Position numbers and translations under genes: made by a program. Positions 45,395 to 56,260 of a stretch of DNA of 64,000 nt are shown piece by piece (position 1 is the stretch's first letter; each line of letters opens with the position of its first letter). The notes beneath the pieces were generated by a model. That model made no database searches. It had not been told where the DNA came from and saw nothing but the letters and a program-made list of their open reading frames with translations. Origin of the DNA: Aedes albopictus (lineage: Eukaryota > Arthropoda > Insecta > Diptera > Culicidae); assembly GCF_035046485.1 (NCBI RefSeq), contig NC_085138.1, positions 66,952,580-67,016,579 of the forward strand, given 5' to 3'.

Positions 45395-48300
45395 GCCGTC
45401 CTGTTCACCAGCTATAACATTGCGACGGTCAACGTGAACACAATCACGAGCCCAACAAAGATCAACGCGCTGCAAACTTTCGCTCGAACTACGGACACCG
45501 ATATACTGTTTCTCCAAGAGGTGGAGAATGAGCAACTCACACTCCAAGGCTTTAATGTAATTGCGAATGTAGACCATACAAGGAGAGGCACCGCAATTGC
45601 GCTAAGAGACCACATTCGATTCTCTCATGTAGAGAAAAGCCTGGACGGTCGGCTAGTTGCTGTACGGGTCCAAAATGTCACTCTTTGTTGTGTTTACGCC
45701 CCATCTGGAACGGCGCTGCGAGCACAAAGAGAACGATTTTTCAATAATACGATAGCGTACTATCTCCGTCACCACACGGAACATGTGATTCTAGCAGGAG
45801 ACTTCAATTGTGTTTTGAGGCAGACTGACTCCACAGGACACAACATGAGCCCCTCTCTGCTGGCTACCGTGCAACAACTACAACTGTACGACGTGTGGCT
45901 TAAGCTTCGTTCCAGAGATGCTGGCCGTACGTATATCACCGCTAACTCGTCCTCCCGTCTTGATCGAATATATGTCAGCGGCAGCCTATGTGAGCATCTG
46001 CGAGCAGTGCACACACACGCATGTTCGTTCAGCGATCACCTGGCAGTCTCTCTTCGAGTCTGTCTACCTAATCTCGGGCAACAGCAAGGTAGAGGATACT
46101 GGTCGCCTCGCCCCCACCTCCTAACGGAGGAAAACATTGCAGAGCTACAGGTACGCTGGCAGTTCTGGACACGCCAACGTAGATATCACCGAAGCTGGAT
46201 GGAATGGTGGCTTGAATGTGCAAAGAAAAAAATCGTTAGCTTTTTCCGATGGAAATCGAAACAAGCTTACGACGAGTTTAATCTCGCTCAACAAATCCTT
46301 CATGACCGACTGCGACGAGCCTATGATAGCTACTATCAGAATCCAGCGATGCTAACAACAATAAACCGACTGAAGGGTGAAATGCTCACGCTACAGAGGA
46401 ATTTCTCGCAAGCCTTTGTGAGAATAAATGAGCAACTGGTAGCCGGAGAACCCATCTCTGTGTTCCAGCTCGGCGATCGGAGAAGAAAGCGAACGATTAT
46501 AACTCACATGGACAACGAGCAGGGTGGTATCATCGACGACGCGCAAACCATCCAGCAAAGCATGCATCGGTATTTTGCCGATCTGTATTCGGAACCAAAT
46601 GGACCGATGGAGCAAACAAACGATTTCCAGTGCAACCAGATCATCCCGGACCACGATGCTATCAACGATGCTTGTATGGATCCAATCACCACGGCTGATA
46701 TCTGGGCGGCAATCCGGACAAGTGCAGCGAGAAAATCACCAGGCCCGGACGGACTTCCGAAGGAGTTTTACCATCGTACTTTCGATGTTATACATCGGGA
46801 ACTAAATCTCGTTCTCAATGAAGCGCTAGCATCAAATATTCCAACGAAGTTCGTAGAAGGAATCATCGTTTTAGTTAAGAAGAGAGGAACTGGCAACACA
46901 GTAGGCTCCTACAGGCCCATCTCTCTTCTTAATTTTGATTACAAGCTGCTGTCCCGAATACTCAAGGCTCGGCTTGAAACCGTCATGAGTGAGCATCGTA
47001 TACTCTCCAACGCTCAGAAATGCTCGAATGGTCCCAACAATATCTTCCAGGCCACGCTGGCTCTGAAAGATAGAATTGCGCAGCTCACGAATCGAAGACA
47101 GGTGGCAAAACTTCTGAGCTTCGATTTGGATCACGCTTTCGACAGAGTGAGGCACTCATTTCTCTTCAACAATATGCGATCTCTTGGAATCAATCACCAA
47201 CTTGTCGATTTGCTCTCTCGGATCTCGGCCACGTCATCCTCCCGTCTGTTGGTGAATGGACATCTGACTGCAGCGTTCCCCATCCAACGGTCGGTGCGAC
47301 AAGGAGACCCTATATCCATGCACTTATTCGTGCTCTACTTACATCCTCTGTTAACCACACTGGAGCGTGTATGTGGTTCGGACTTGGTAGTCGCCTATGC
47401 GGACGACATTAGTGTGATCACTACATCGGCGAATAAAATACAGGAGATGCGCGATGTTTTCAACCGTTTTGGAAGAATATCGGGAGCGGTATTGAACCTG
47501 AATAAAACTACATCCATCGATGTCGGCCTTGTGAACAATAATTCGATCCAGGTTGATTGGTTAAGAACTGAGGACAGTATCAGAATATTGGGTGTAGTCT
47601 TTACAAACTCTATTCGACGGATGGTCACTCTCAATTGGGACGCACTGGTTGGTAAAATTACACAGCAAGTGTGGTTACATTCTCTCCGGACGCTTACTCT
47701 TCACCAAAAGGTGACACTCTTAAACACCTTCATAACGGCCAAGATCTGGTACCTCTCATCCATACTGCCGTTAAACTGTGTTCATACAGCTAAAATTACA
47801 GCAACCATGGGAACGTTTCTATGGAGAGGGCAACCAGCTCGCGTGCCCATTCAACAGCTTGCGAGACCACGTGACCAAGGAGGGTTGAAGCTGCAGTTGC
47901 CAGCGCTTAAATCTTGCGCTCTATTAGCCAATCGACATCTCCATGAGATCGGTTCCATGCCTTTTTATAGATCCTTTCTTGCCCAAGCAAATCCTCCCCC
48001 TCCTCCGCCGAACATTCCCTGTCTGAAAACAATCCAGCGAACAGTTTCCCGTTTGCCAGCCCAAATCCAACTAAGTCCTTCCTCCGATCAAATCCATCAG
48101 TTCAACATCAGCCAAACCGACCAACCGCGAATAGAAATCCGACATCCGATAGTGAATTGGAAACGAGTGTGGCGAAACATCGGTAGTAAGAGGCTAACAT
48201 CAGCGCAACGAAGTAGCTGGTATCTTTTGGCGAACGAAAAAATCGAGCATCGGAAATTGTGGTTCACAATTGGACGAGCAGACAGCGAGCAGTGTCCATA

Positions 48301-48577
48301 CTGTAATGCAGCAACGGAAACAATCAAGCACAAATTATGCGAATGTACGAGAGTAACTGCGGCATGGGAGCGTCTGCAACGAATGCTGGCAACAATCCTG
48401 AATGGACGGAGGAGACTATCATTCGAAGAACTTATACATCCAACATTAGACAATATCAATAGGAACCAAAAGATTCAAATTCTTAAAATGTTTGTAAACT
48501 ACGTCACCTTCATCAATAATTGTGATAATGCAGTAGACGTCAATGAAATGGAATTTTATCTCTCAGTTGAAATGTAA
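45395..48577 (+). CDS. LINE ORF2, endonuclease-reverse transcriptase
   Basis: The frame is open from directly after the ORF1 TAA to TAA at 48577. Numbering from a GTG at 45434 gives 1047 codons. An APE-type endonuclease comes first: LQEVE (about 28-32), GDFNC (122-126), SRLDRIY (174-180) and SDH (200-202). The RT follows: SPGPDG (435-440), RPISLLN (494-500), FDLDHAFD (563-570), RQGDP (622-626) and YADD (655-658). The end has a finger CPYC...H...C from residue 954. These domains nick the target and copy the RNA. The first in-frame ATG falls past the catalytic endonuclease residues, so translation must start at a non-AUG codon, by reinitiation, or by reading through the TAA. No internal stops or shifts are seen. 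Confidence 0.9.
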   Translation, partial: AVLFTSYNIATVNVNTITSPTKINALQTFARTTDTDILFLQEVENEQLTLQGFNVIANVDHTRRGTAIALRDHIRFSHVEKSLDGRLVAVRVQNVTLCCVYAPSGTALRAQRERFFNNTIAYYLRHHTEHVILAGDFNCVLRQTDSTGHNMSPSLLATVQQLQLYDVWLKLRSRDAGRTYITANSSSRLDRIYVSGSLCEHLRAVHTHACSFSDHLAVSLRVCLPNLGQQQGRGYWSPRPHLLTEENIAELQVRWQFWTRQRRYHRSWMEWWLECAKKKIVSFFRWKSKQAYDEFNLAQQILHDRLRRAYDSYYQNPAMLTTINRLKGEMLTLQRNFSQAFVRINEQLVAGEPISVFQLGDRRRKRTIITHMDNEQGGIIDDAQTIQQSMHRYFADLYSEPNGPMEQTNDFQCNQIIPDHDAINDACMDPITTADIWAAIRTSAARKSPGPDGLPKEFYHRTFDVIHRELNLVLNEALASNIPTKFVEGIIVLVKKRGTGNTVGSYRPISLLNFDYKLLSRILKARLETVMSEHRILSNAQKCSNGPNNIFQATLALKDRIAQLTNRRQVAKLLSFDLDHAFDRVRHSFLFNNMRSLGINHQLVDLLSRISATSSSRLLVNGHLTAAFPIQRSVRQGDPISMHLFVLYLHPLLTTLERVCGSDLVVAYADDISVITTSANKIQEMRDVFNRFGRISGAVLNLNKTTSIDVGLVNNNSIQVDWLRTEDSIRILGVVFTNSIRRMVTLNWDALVGKITQQVWLHSLRTLTLHQKVTLLNTFITAKIWYLSSILPLNCVHTAKITATMGTFLWRGQPARVPIQQLARPRDQGGLKLQLPALKSCALLANRHLHEIGSMPFYRSFLAQANPPPPPPNIPCLKTIQRTVSRLPAQIQLSPSSDQIHQFNISQTDQPRIEIRHPIVNWKRVWRNIGSKRLTSAQRSSWYLLANEKIEHRKLWFTIGRADSEQCPYCNAATETIKHKLCECTRVTAAWERLQRMLATILNGRRRLSFEELIHPTLDNINRNQKIQILKMFVNYVTFINNCDNAVDVNEMEFYLSVEM

Positions 48578-48658
48578 CTAATTGCTCTGTAATTAATTTT
48601 ATACAATATCAACGAAATATACTAAATTTTGAATGTTAAAAAAAAAAAAAAAAAAAAA

Positions 48659-49438
48659 TTACGTTGGCAGTAGCACGCTGACGTAGTGCACGATTTGGGT
48701 CAAAAATGACCCTAATGCCAAAAGAGGGTTAAACTCGTTCAATTGAAGAAGTTGAACCGTTCCTCGAGCCGTACGAATAATTCCTCGTGGTCCTGTTGGC
48801 AGTTAAGTGTAAACCCTTGCGCATGGATGATCCCTCCCGACAGCTTCAAAGTTGTACGCAGTTAGCGCGCACGACTTCGTAGTGGGAGGAAAGCTGTGCT
48901 CCCACGTCGTGCACACTTGCATCGTGCATAACATGACATCGGATCAGCGGTGTTGAGGAGATTCTCTAGCTACACGTATGGGTAAATCGCAAGTGGCATT
49001 TATAAACACATTTCTCCAATCCATTTTTTGCCTTTCTCGTACACTAAGTGTACTGGAAAGGCTATATGTTCACTCCAAAAATGACTTTTTGGTAGAAGGC
49101 CCGGAGGGTCGAGTCACATATACCAATCAACTCAGCTCGACGAATTGAAGTGATGTCTGTGTGTGAGTGTATGTTCTTTTTTTTTTTTTTTTTTTTTTTT
49201 TATTTTTTTTTATTTTAGGAGTCCAAAAATCTTCTAAAGACGCTGTGTGGGATTCGAATGTGCGCCTACCCACTAAAAACACTCTCCTAGTTCACCTCCA
49301 CCTTAAGGTCTGAGGTCACGCTCCTCGTGAGAGAGAGAGGATTCTTCGATTTTGGAAACTTCAATCGTAATATCTCGAATATGAAGCCAAATATTACAAT
49401 TTCCACAACACAATCTCTTCAAAATATATTTTAGAATA
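48659..49438. repeat. Giant direct repeat, downstream copy (putative LINE TSD)
   Basis: This 780-bp segment repeats 43450-44237 with T-tract length differences only. It starts immediately after the A tail, with TTACGTTGGC, and ends at TTTTAGAATA, where the pre-insertion DNA continues with 'ttctgtgaaa'. It carries the partial MITE, the truncated element (49025-49175) and the T-tract SINE-like segment. Confidence 0.85.
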
Positions 49439-49940
49439 TTCTGTGAAAATTTCATGATCTTAGACTTAGCCAAATTTGAATTTATTAGAAAAGAGTCAAC
49501 TGTTGTCAAAAGCTGTTTTCGCCACCTTGACACTTGTTTCTAATATTTGAAGTAATTAGAGGCATTTGATCGCAAAATCGTCCCGACAATCTCTGAGGAT
49601 ATTTCTTATGATCATTTCAGTCCAAAAAAAAGTACGCTAACTATGGTACATTTTTAGTAGTCTACATTTCATTTCAGTAAAAATCTAAAAATTTTGATGA
49701 AACTTCTCTCATATGAGAGAAATTATTTTCTCATTTTCTCTGCTCGTAACAGACAAACAAGAGCACATGGAATTGTGGTGGGGTTCAGGGTTACCAGGAT
49801 TGGTCATGCGCATAACACGCATTAGTTGAATTTCTAATAATAATATTTACATATTCTAAAGTTATTTTTGCAATTACGTGCCATAAGATTGCACTTTTCA
49901 ATTGCCGGAACTGTGCAGAAATGGCCTACTTTTCTTGACT
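49439..49940. other. Unassigned AT-rich DNA
   Basis: No gene or clear element was found. Short 'ctcatatgagag' palindromes occur at about 49710. Confidence 0.4.
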
Positions 49941-49947
49941 AGCTCAA

Positions 49948-50025
49948 AAGTGCCGAAAAGTAGTACTTTTCGGCACTTTTAAAGGTGCCGAAAAGTACTA
50001 CTTTTCGGCACCTTTACAATGGTAC
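49948..50025. repeat. Two tandem ~30-bp palindromes (GTGCCGAAAAGTAGTACTTTTCGGCAC type)
   Basis: GTGCCGAAAAG, a short centre and CTTTTCGGCAC form one palindrome at about 49952-49978. A second palindrome of the same arms with a slightly different centre follows at about 49987-50016, joined by 'ttttaaag'. A further 'gtgcag..cctacttttc' precedes them. They could be a very small foldback element or a cruciform. Confidence 0.75.
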
Positions 50026-50334
50026 ACTTTTCACAAGTTTCCTCAAGCACTAATGTTCTTCCGTGTTAATTTGTCTATTCAATGGCTGGTCCTATGTCTG
50101 TTCGGCAGATCGAACCTGAATAGAAGCGATTCTAATTCTGATTTGATCAGCCAAACAGACGTAGAGTTAGAAGCAGCAGCACAAAAAACGCTCGTTGACG
50201 ACGCGACTCCGAGTAGTTGTGACACTTATTGACATAGCCTACCTGATTGAGAAAAATGGACTTGCACGCATGGATGCTCGCACGTGGTTTTAGCTGAGAC
50301 CTGTCTGAGCACTTGAGCAGTTAGAAATGATCGT
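50026..50334. other. Unassigned DNA
   Basis: No recognisable feature in about 300 bp. Confidence 0.4.
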
Positions 50335-50495
50335 ACTAAGGGTATTTTTCATAATTGCAAAAAATGTTGTATGCAACGCGTTGCAAAACTCGATTGTTTC
50401 AGCACTTGTCGTATTTATCCAACTCGGCAAGCCTCGTTGGATAAATGTACGACTCGTGCTGAAAAAATCATCATTTTGCAACTTGTTGCATAAAT
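50335..50495. mobile_element. MITE with 'tgcaacgcgttgcaaaa'-type ends, copy 2
   Basis: TGTATGCAACGCGTTGCAAAA at the left is mirrored by 'ttttgcaacttgttgcata' at the right, and 'gtatttatccaactcggcaag' by 'cgttggataaatgtac'. The internal order matches the copy at 39005-39190. It is non-coding. Confidence 0.68.
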
Positions 50496-51020
50496 AACTA
50501 TTATTTCACTTTAAAATATTTTTCATCTTTATAAAGTAACGACCAAAATGGAACTGAGCCTGCTTTAGTTTTCAATGAGAACTTCCTCGGTTATTGGTTG
50601 AGAGCTTACTTCGCCAATCGGTAATTTTTCGTTTGTGAGGAATTCACTCTATAACCAAGGAAGTGCAGAATATATTATCCATTGAGAGAAGATCCTGGCT
50701 CGACCGAAAAACGTTTTATTCCAATCTCATACTTCGTTTAGCCAAAGATGGCAACCCTATGAAGCTCACAATGATGATCCTGTATGTTGCTCTGCGTTTG
50801 CTCCCACGGTGCGTTTAGTGGATCACCCTTTGACTGCTCGAAAATATACCAACTAACCAACCAACTTACTAATACTAAATAATATATCAAGTTCGTTAGA
50901 AGTCAATTCACTTATGACTTTCCTGTTCAGATACACTGAGAAATACCCTAAACTTATGCCCCATGGTATGTGGCAACTTCCAAATGTTAACCGAATTTGG
51001 TCATACGTCAATCAATTTGG
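50496..51020. other. Unassigned DNA before the satellite
   Basis: No feature was recognised. A pair 'ttggttgagagcttac' and 'ttatccattgagagaag' is not a convincing repeat. Confidence 0.4.
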
Positions 51021-54000
51021 ATAACATTTGAGTTCACAGAGCTTGCTCAAGGATTCTTGAAAAATTTGAAAGTATTCCTCGATTTTTTGTGATTAATTAG
51101 GAATACTAATGAATATCGGAGTTTGTTGAGCTTATTAGAGGCTTCTTGAAGAGTTTTAGAGTATTCCTCGATATTTTGTGATTATTTGGGAATTCTAATG
51201 AATATTTGAGTTTGCTGAGCTTATTCGAGGATTCTTGAAGAGTTTTAGAGTATTCCTCGAAATTTTGTGATTATTTAGGAATACTTATGAATATCTGAGT
51301 TTGCTGAGCTTATTCAAGGAGTCTTGAAGAATGTTAGGAGTTTTCCTCGATTTTACGAAAACTGAGAAATTCAGATGAATGTTTGAGTTTGCTGAGATTA
51401 TTCGAGGATTCTTGAAGAGTTTTAGAGTATTCCTCGATATTTTGTGATTATTTGGGAATTCTAATGAATATTTGAGTTTGCTAAGCTTATTCGAGGATTT
51501 TTGAAAAGTTTAAGAGTATTCCTCGATATTTTGTGATTATTTGGGAATACTAATGAAAATTTGAGTTCACTGAGCTTGCTCGAGGATTTTCGAAAAGTTT
51601 TAGAGTATTCCTCGAAATTTTGTGATTATTTAGGAATACTTATGAATATCTGAGTTTGCTGAGCTTATTCGAGGATTCTTGAAGAATGTTAGGAGTTTTC
51701 CTCGATTTTACGATAACTGAGAAATTCAGATGAATGTTTGAGTTCACTGAACTTGGTCGAGGATTCTTGAAGAATTTTAGAGTATTCCTCGATATTTTGT
51801 GATTATTTGGGAATACTAATGAAAATTTGAGTTCACTGAGCTTGCTCGAGGATTTTCGAAAAGTTTTAGAGTATTCCTCGAAATTTTGTGATTATTTAGG
51901 AATTCTAATGAATAGTTGAGTTTGCTAAGCTCATTCGAGGGTTTTTGAAGAGTTTTACAGTATTCCTCGATATTTTGTGGTTATTTAGGAATACTTATGA
52001 ATATCTGAGTTTGCTGAGCTTATTCGAGGACTCTTGAAGAATGTTAGAGTTTTCCTCGATTTTACGATAACTGAGAAATTCGGATGAATGTTTGAGTTCA
52101 CTGAGCTTGCTCGAGGATTCTTGAAGAATTTGAGAATATGCCTCGATTTTTTGGGATTATTTAGGAATACTAATGAATATTTGAGCCTGCTGAGCTTATT
52201 CGAAGATTCTTGAAGAATGTTTGGAGTTTTCCTCGATTTTACGATAACTAAGAAATTCAGATAAAAATTTGAGTTCACTGAGCTTGCTCGAGAATTCTTG
52301 AAGAATATGGGAATATTTCAAGATTTTTATGATAACTGGGAAATTCAATGAATATATAAGTTCACTGAGCTTGCCCGAGAATTCTTAAAATATTTAAGAA
52401 TATTCCTCGATTTTTTGTGATTATTTAGGAATTTTAATGAATATCTGATGAATGAAGATTAATGAAGATCTGATAATGAGTTCCTCGAAATTTTGTGATT
52501 ATTTAGGAATACTTATGAATATCTGAGTTTGCTGAGCTTATTCGAGGACTCTTGAAGAATGTTAGAGTTTTCCTCGATTTTACGATAACTGAGAAATTCG
52601 GATGAATGTTTGAGTTTGCTGAGATTATTCGAGGATTCTTGAAGAGTTGTAGAGTATTCCTCGATATTTTGTGATTATTTGGGAATTCTAATGAATATTT
52701 GAGTTCACTGAGCTTGCTCGAGGATTCTTGGAGAGTTTTAGAGTATTCCTCGATATTTTGTGATTATTTAGGAATACTTATGAATATTTGAGTTTGCTGA
52801 GCTTATTCGAGGATTTTTGAAGAGTTTGAGAGTGTTCCTCGATATTTTGTGATTATTTAGGAATTCTAATGAATAGTTGAGTTTGCTAAGCTCATTCGAG
52901 GGTTTTTGAAGAGTTTTACAGTATTCCTCGATATTTTGTGGTTATTTAGGAATTCTAATGAATATTTGAGTTTGCTGAGATTATTCGAGGATTCTTGAAG
53001 AGTTTTAGAGTATTCCTCGATATTTTGTGATTATTTAGGAATACTAATGAATAATTTAGCCTGCTGAGCTTGCTCGAGGATTCTTGAAGAATGTTAGGAG
53101 TTTTCCTCGATTTTACGATAACTGCGAAATTCAGATGAATGTTTGAGTTCACTGAGCTTGCTCGAGGCTTCTTGAAAAATTATAGAGTATTCCTCGATTT
53201 TTTTGTGATTATTTAGGAATTCTAATGAATATTTGAGTTCACTGAGCTTATTCGAGGATTCTTGGAGAGTTTTAGAGTATTCCTCGATATCTTGTGATTA
53301 TTTGGGAATTCTAATGAATATTTGAGTTTGCTGAGCTTATTCGAGGGTTTTTGAAGAGTTTTACAGTATTCCTCGATTTTTTGTGATAATTTGGGAATTC
53401 TAATGAATATTTGAGTTCACTGAGTTTGCTCGAGGATTCTTGAATAGTTTTAGAGTATTTCTCGATTGTTTGTGATTATTTAGGAATTTTCATGAATATC
53501 GGAGTTTGCTGAGAATATTCGAGAATTTTTGAAGAATTTTAGAAATCTCCTCAGTTTTACGATATCTGAGGATTTCCGACAAATATTTGAGTTCACTGAG
53601 CTTGCTCCAGGATTCTTGAATATTTTGAGAATATCCATCGTTTTTTTGTAATTATATATGAATTCCAATGAATATCTGAGTTTGCTGAGCTTATTCGAGG
53701 ATTCTTGAAGAATGTTAGAGTTTTCCTCGATTTTACGATAACTGAGAAATTCAGATGAATATTTGAGTTCACTGAGCTTGCTCGAGGATTCTTGAAGAAT
53801 TTGAGAATATGCCCCGATTTTTTGGGATTATTTAGGAATACTAATTAATATTTGAGCCTGCTGAGCTTATTCGAAGATTCTTGAAGAATGTTTGGAGTTT
53901 TCCTCGATTTTACGATAACTAAGAAATTCAGATAAAAATTTGAGTTCACTGAGCTTGCTCGAGAATTCTTGAAGAATATGGGAATATTTCAAGATTTTTA

Positions 54001-54775
54001 TGATAACTGGGAAATTCAATGAATATATAAGTTCACTGAGCTTGCTCGAGAATTCTTAAAATATTTAAGAATATTCCTCGATTTTTTGTGATTATTTAGG
54101 AATTTTAATGAATATCTGAGTTTGCTGAGCTTATTCGAGGATTCTTGAAGAATATTAGGAGTTTTCTTCGATTTTACGATTTCTGAGGAATTCCGACGAA
54201 TATTTGAGTTTACTGAGCTTGCTCCAGGATTCTTAAAGAATTAGGGAATAATTCTCGGTTTTTTGTAATTATTCAGGAATTCTAAAGAATATCTGAGTTT
54301 GCTGAGATTATTCGAGGATTCTTGAAGAATTTGAGAGTATTCTTCGATTTCTTGTGATTTTTTTTAGGAATTTTCATAAATATTTGAGCCTGCTGAGCTT
54401 GCTCGAGGATTCTTGAAGAATTTTGAAGTATTCCTCGATTTTACGATAACTGAGGAATTCAGATGAATGTTTTTGTTCACTGAGCTTGCTTGAAGATTCT
54501 TGTAGAATTTTAGAGTATTCCTCGAATTTTGTGATTATTTGGAAATACTAATGAATATCTGACTTTGCTGAGATTATTCGAGGATTATTGAAGAATTGGA
54601 GAGTATTCCTCAATATTTTGTGATTATTTAGGAATTTTAATGAATATCTGAGTTTTCTGAGAAAATTCGAGGGTTTTTGAAGAATTTGAGAGTATTCTTC
54701 GATTTCTTGTGATTATTTAGGAATACTAATGAATATCTGAGTTTATTGAACTTAGCTTACTGAGGATTACTGTAA
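51020..54775. repeat. ~89-bp tandem satellite array, about 42 units
   Basis: Units such as 'gaggattcttgaagagtttt', 'agagtattcctcgatatttt', 'gtgattatttgggaattcta' and 'atgaatatttgagtttgctg' repeat every 88-90 bp (for example starts near 51227, 51315 and 51404). Two monomer types, with 'gagtttgctgagcttattc' or 'gagttcactgagcttgctc', are mixed. Larger duplications are visible: 51899 onward recurs at 52859 (offset 960), 51991 at 52509 (offset 518), and about 51995-52448 recurs at 53666-54119 (offset 1671). Minus-strand frames of 60-97 codons are by-products. Confidence 0.88.
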
Positions 54776-54779
54776 ATTC

Positions 54780-56104
54780 CTGTTATAATACTAGGAAGAG
54801 TTCCAGGAGGAATCCCAGGAAGATTTCCTGAAGGAATCGCAGGAGGATTTCTTGGAGGAGTCCCATGTGAAGTTTCTGGAAGAATTCCTTAAGATTTTCC
54901 GAAGGTATGCCTGGGGGATTCCCAAAAGAAATTCTGGGGGGAAATCTTTGGAGGAACACCTAAAGAAACCTGAGGAGGAATTCTTGAAGGAAGCCCCGCA
55001 ACAAAATTTAGAGGAATCCTATGAGAAATTTCTAGAAAACCTCCCAGGATTTCTTGGAGGAATTCCAGGAGGATTTCCTGGAAACATCCCAGGAGGATTT
55101 CCTGGAGAAATCCTAGGAGGATTTCCTGGAGGAATACAAGCGGGAATTCACGGATGAATCCCTGGAGGAATGCCAATAGGAATACCTGGAATTCATGGAA
55201 GAATCCCAGCAGGAATGATACAATCCCACGAGGTACTCCCAGAGGAAAGCCAAGAGGAATTCCTGGAGGATCCCTTGAAGGAATACTAGGAGATATTTTT
55301 GGAGCAATCCATGTAGGAATCCCAAGTTGAATCCTACGACGAATTCCTAGAGGATTTCCAAGTGGAATCCTAGGATGAATTCCCAGAAGAATTATAGGAC
55401 GAATTGCAGAAGGAACCCCAGAAAAAACTCATGTTAAAATCCTTAGAGCAATTCCTGTAAAAATTCTTGGAAAAAACCTTGAAAAATTTTTAGAGGAATC
55501 CAAAGAATAATTCCTGGAGGAATAGCTGGAAAAATTTCTGGAAAAATGGCTGAAGGAATCTAAGAATTTATTCCTGTATTGATACTAGAAAGAGTTCCTG
55601 GAGGAATCACAGAAACATTTCCCGGAGGAATCCCAGGAGGAGTTTCAGGAGATATTTTTGTGGAAGGATTTCCGAAGATATTCCTGGAGGATTCCCAAGA
55701 GGAATGACTTGGATGCATCCCAGGAAAAATTCTTGAAGGCCTTTTTGGAGAAACTTCAGGTGGAATTCCTAGAGAAATACCAGGAGGAATTCCCATAGGA
55801 AGCTCAGGAAGACTTCTAAAAGGAATTCCAGGAGAAATCCGAAGAGGAATTCCTGAAGGAATTCCAGGAGGATTTCCTGGAGGAATCCTAGGAGAATTTT
55901 CTGGAGAAACTCTAAGAGAAATTCTTGGAGAAATCCCAGGAAGAATTGCTGGTAAAATCTCAGGAAAAAAAACTGTGAGTATCCTAGAAAAAGCTCCTGG
56001 AGATATTCTTGAAAGAATTGCTAGAGGATTCTTTACAGTAATTTCTGAAGGAATCCGAAGAGAAATTCCTGGAAAAATCCCAGGAAGAATTATTGGTGGA
56101 ATAC
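54780..56104 (+). repeat. 24-bp repeat array, left outer block
   Basis: Units such as 'ttcctggaggaatcccagga' with 24-bp spacing fill the block, with GGAATTCC-like palindromes. Frames of 70-101 codons on both strands are repeated octapeptides rather than genes. Confidence 0.85.
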
Positions 56105-56260
56105 CAGAAAAAAAGACACTACACCGTCTTCAACAAGAGGTTGTATAGACTGAACAAGCACTTACCTAAGACAACGGACAACACACATAACACCCAGTGG
56201 CCCAGAGGAGAATTTTCCGCTCGACGAAAAGTTTTCCCCGACTGGAGCGGAAATTGAACC
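56105..56260 (-). mobile_element. SINE body, part 1 of a split SINE
   Basis: On the minus strand this reads GGTTCAATTTCCGCTCCAG, then 'tcgtcgagcggaaaattctc' and 'gggccactgggtgttatgtg', a body known from mosquito tRNA-type SINEs. The matching head is at 59429-59507. An element of 3168 bp separates the two. The left end of the SINE is near 56105, where the array ends. Confidence 0.75.

Larger units (their letters stand above)
44238..48658 (+). mobile_element. L1/Tx1-like LINE, apparently full length
   Basis: The 4421-bp element has a 167-bp 5' leader, a gag-like ORF1 (44405-45394), an ORF2 with endonuclease and RT (45395-48577), a 60-bp 3' UTR and a 21-base A tail (48638-48658). The RT sequence (SPGPDGLPKEFY, SYRPISLLNFDYKLLSRIL, FDLDHAFDRVRHSFLF, YADD) and a C-terminal Cys/His finger place it in the L1/Tx1 group, from family knowledge. 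Long identical direct repeats flank it, so insertion was recent. Codon integrity of both ORFs suggests it is close to an active copy. Confidence 0.88.

Noticed and set aside
43450..49438. LTR retrotransposon with 780-bp LTRs
   Set aside because: The flanking repeats hold a MITE part, another truncated element and a SINE-like T tract, do not have TG...CA ends, and the coding region is a LINE (APE endonuclease, RT, A tail) with no protease, RNase H or integrase.
51020..54775. CRISPR-like array
   Set aside because: The repeat is continuous with no unique spacers, the unit is about 89 bp, and the context is eukaryotic. It is an ordinary satellite.
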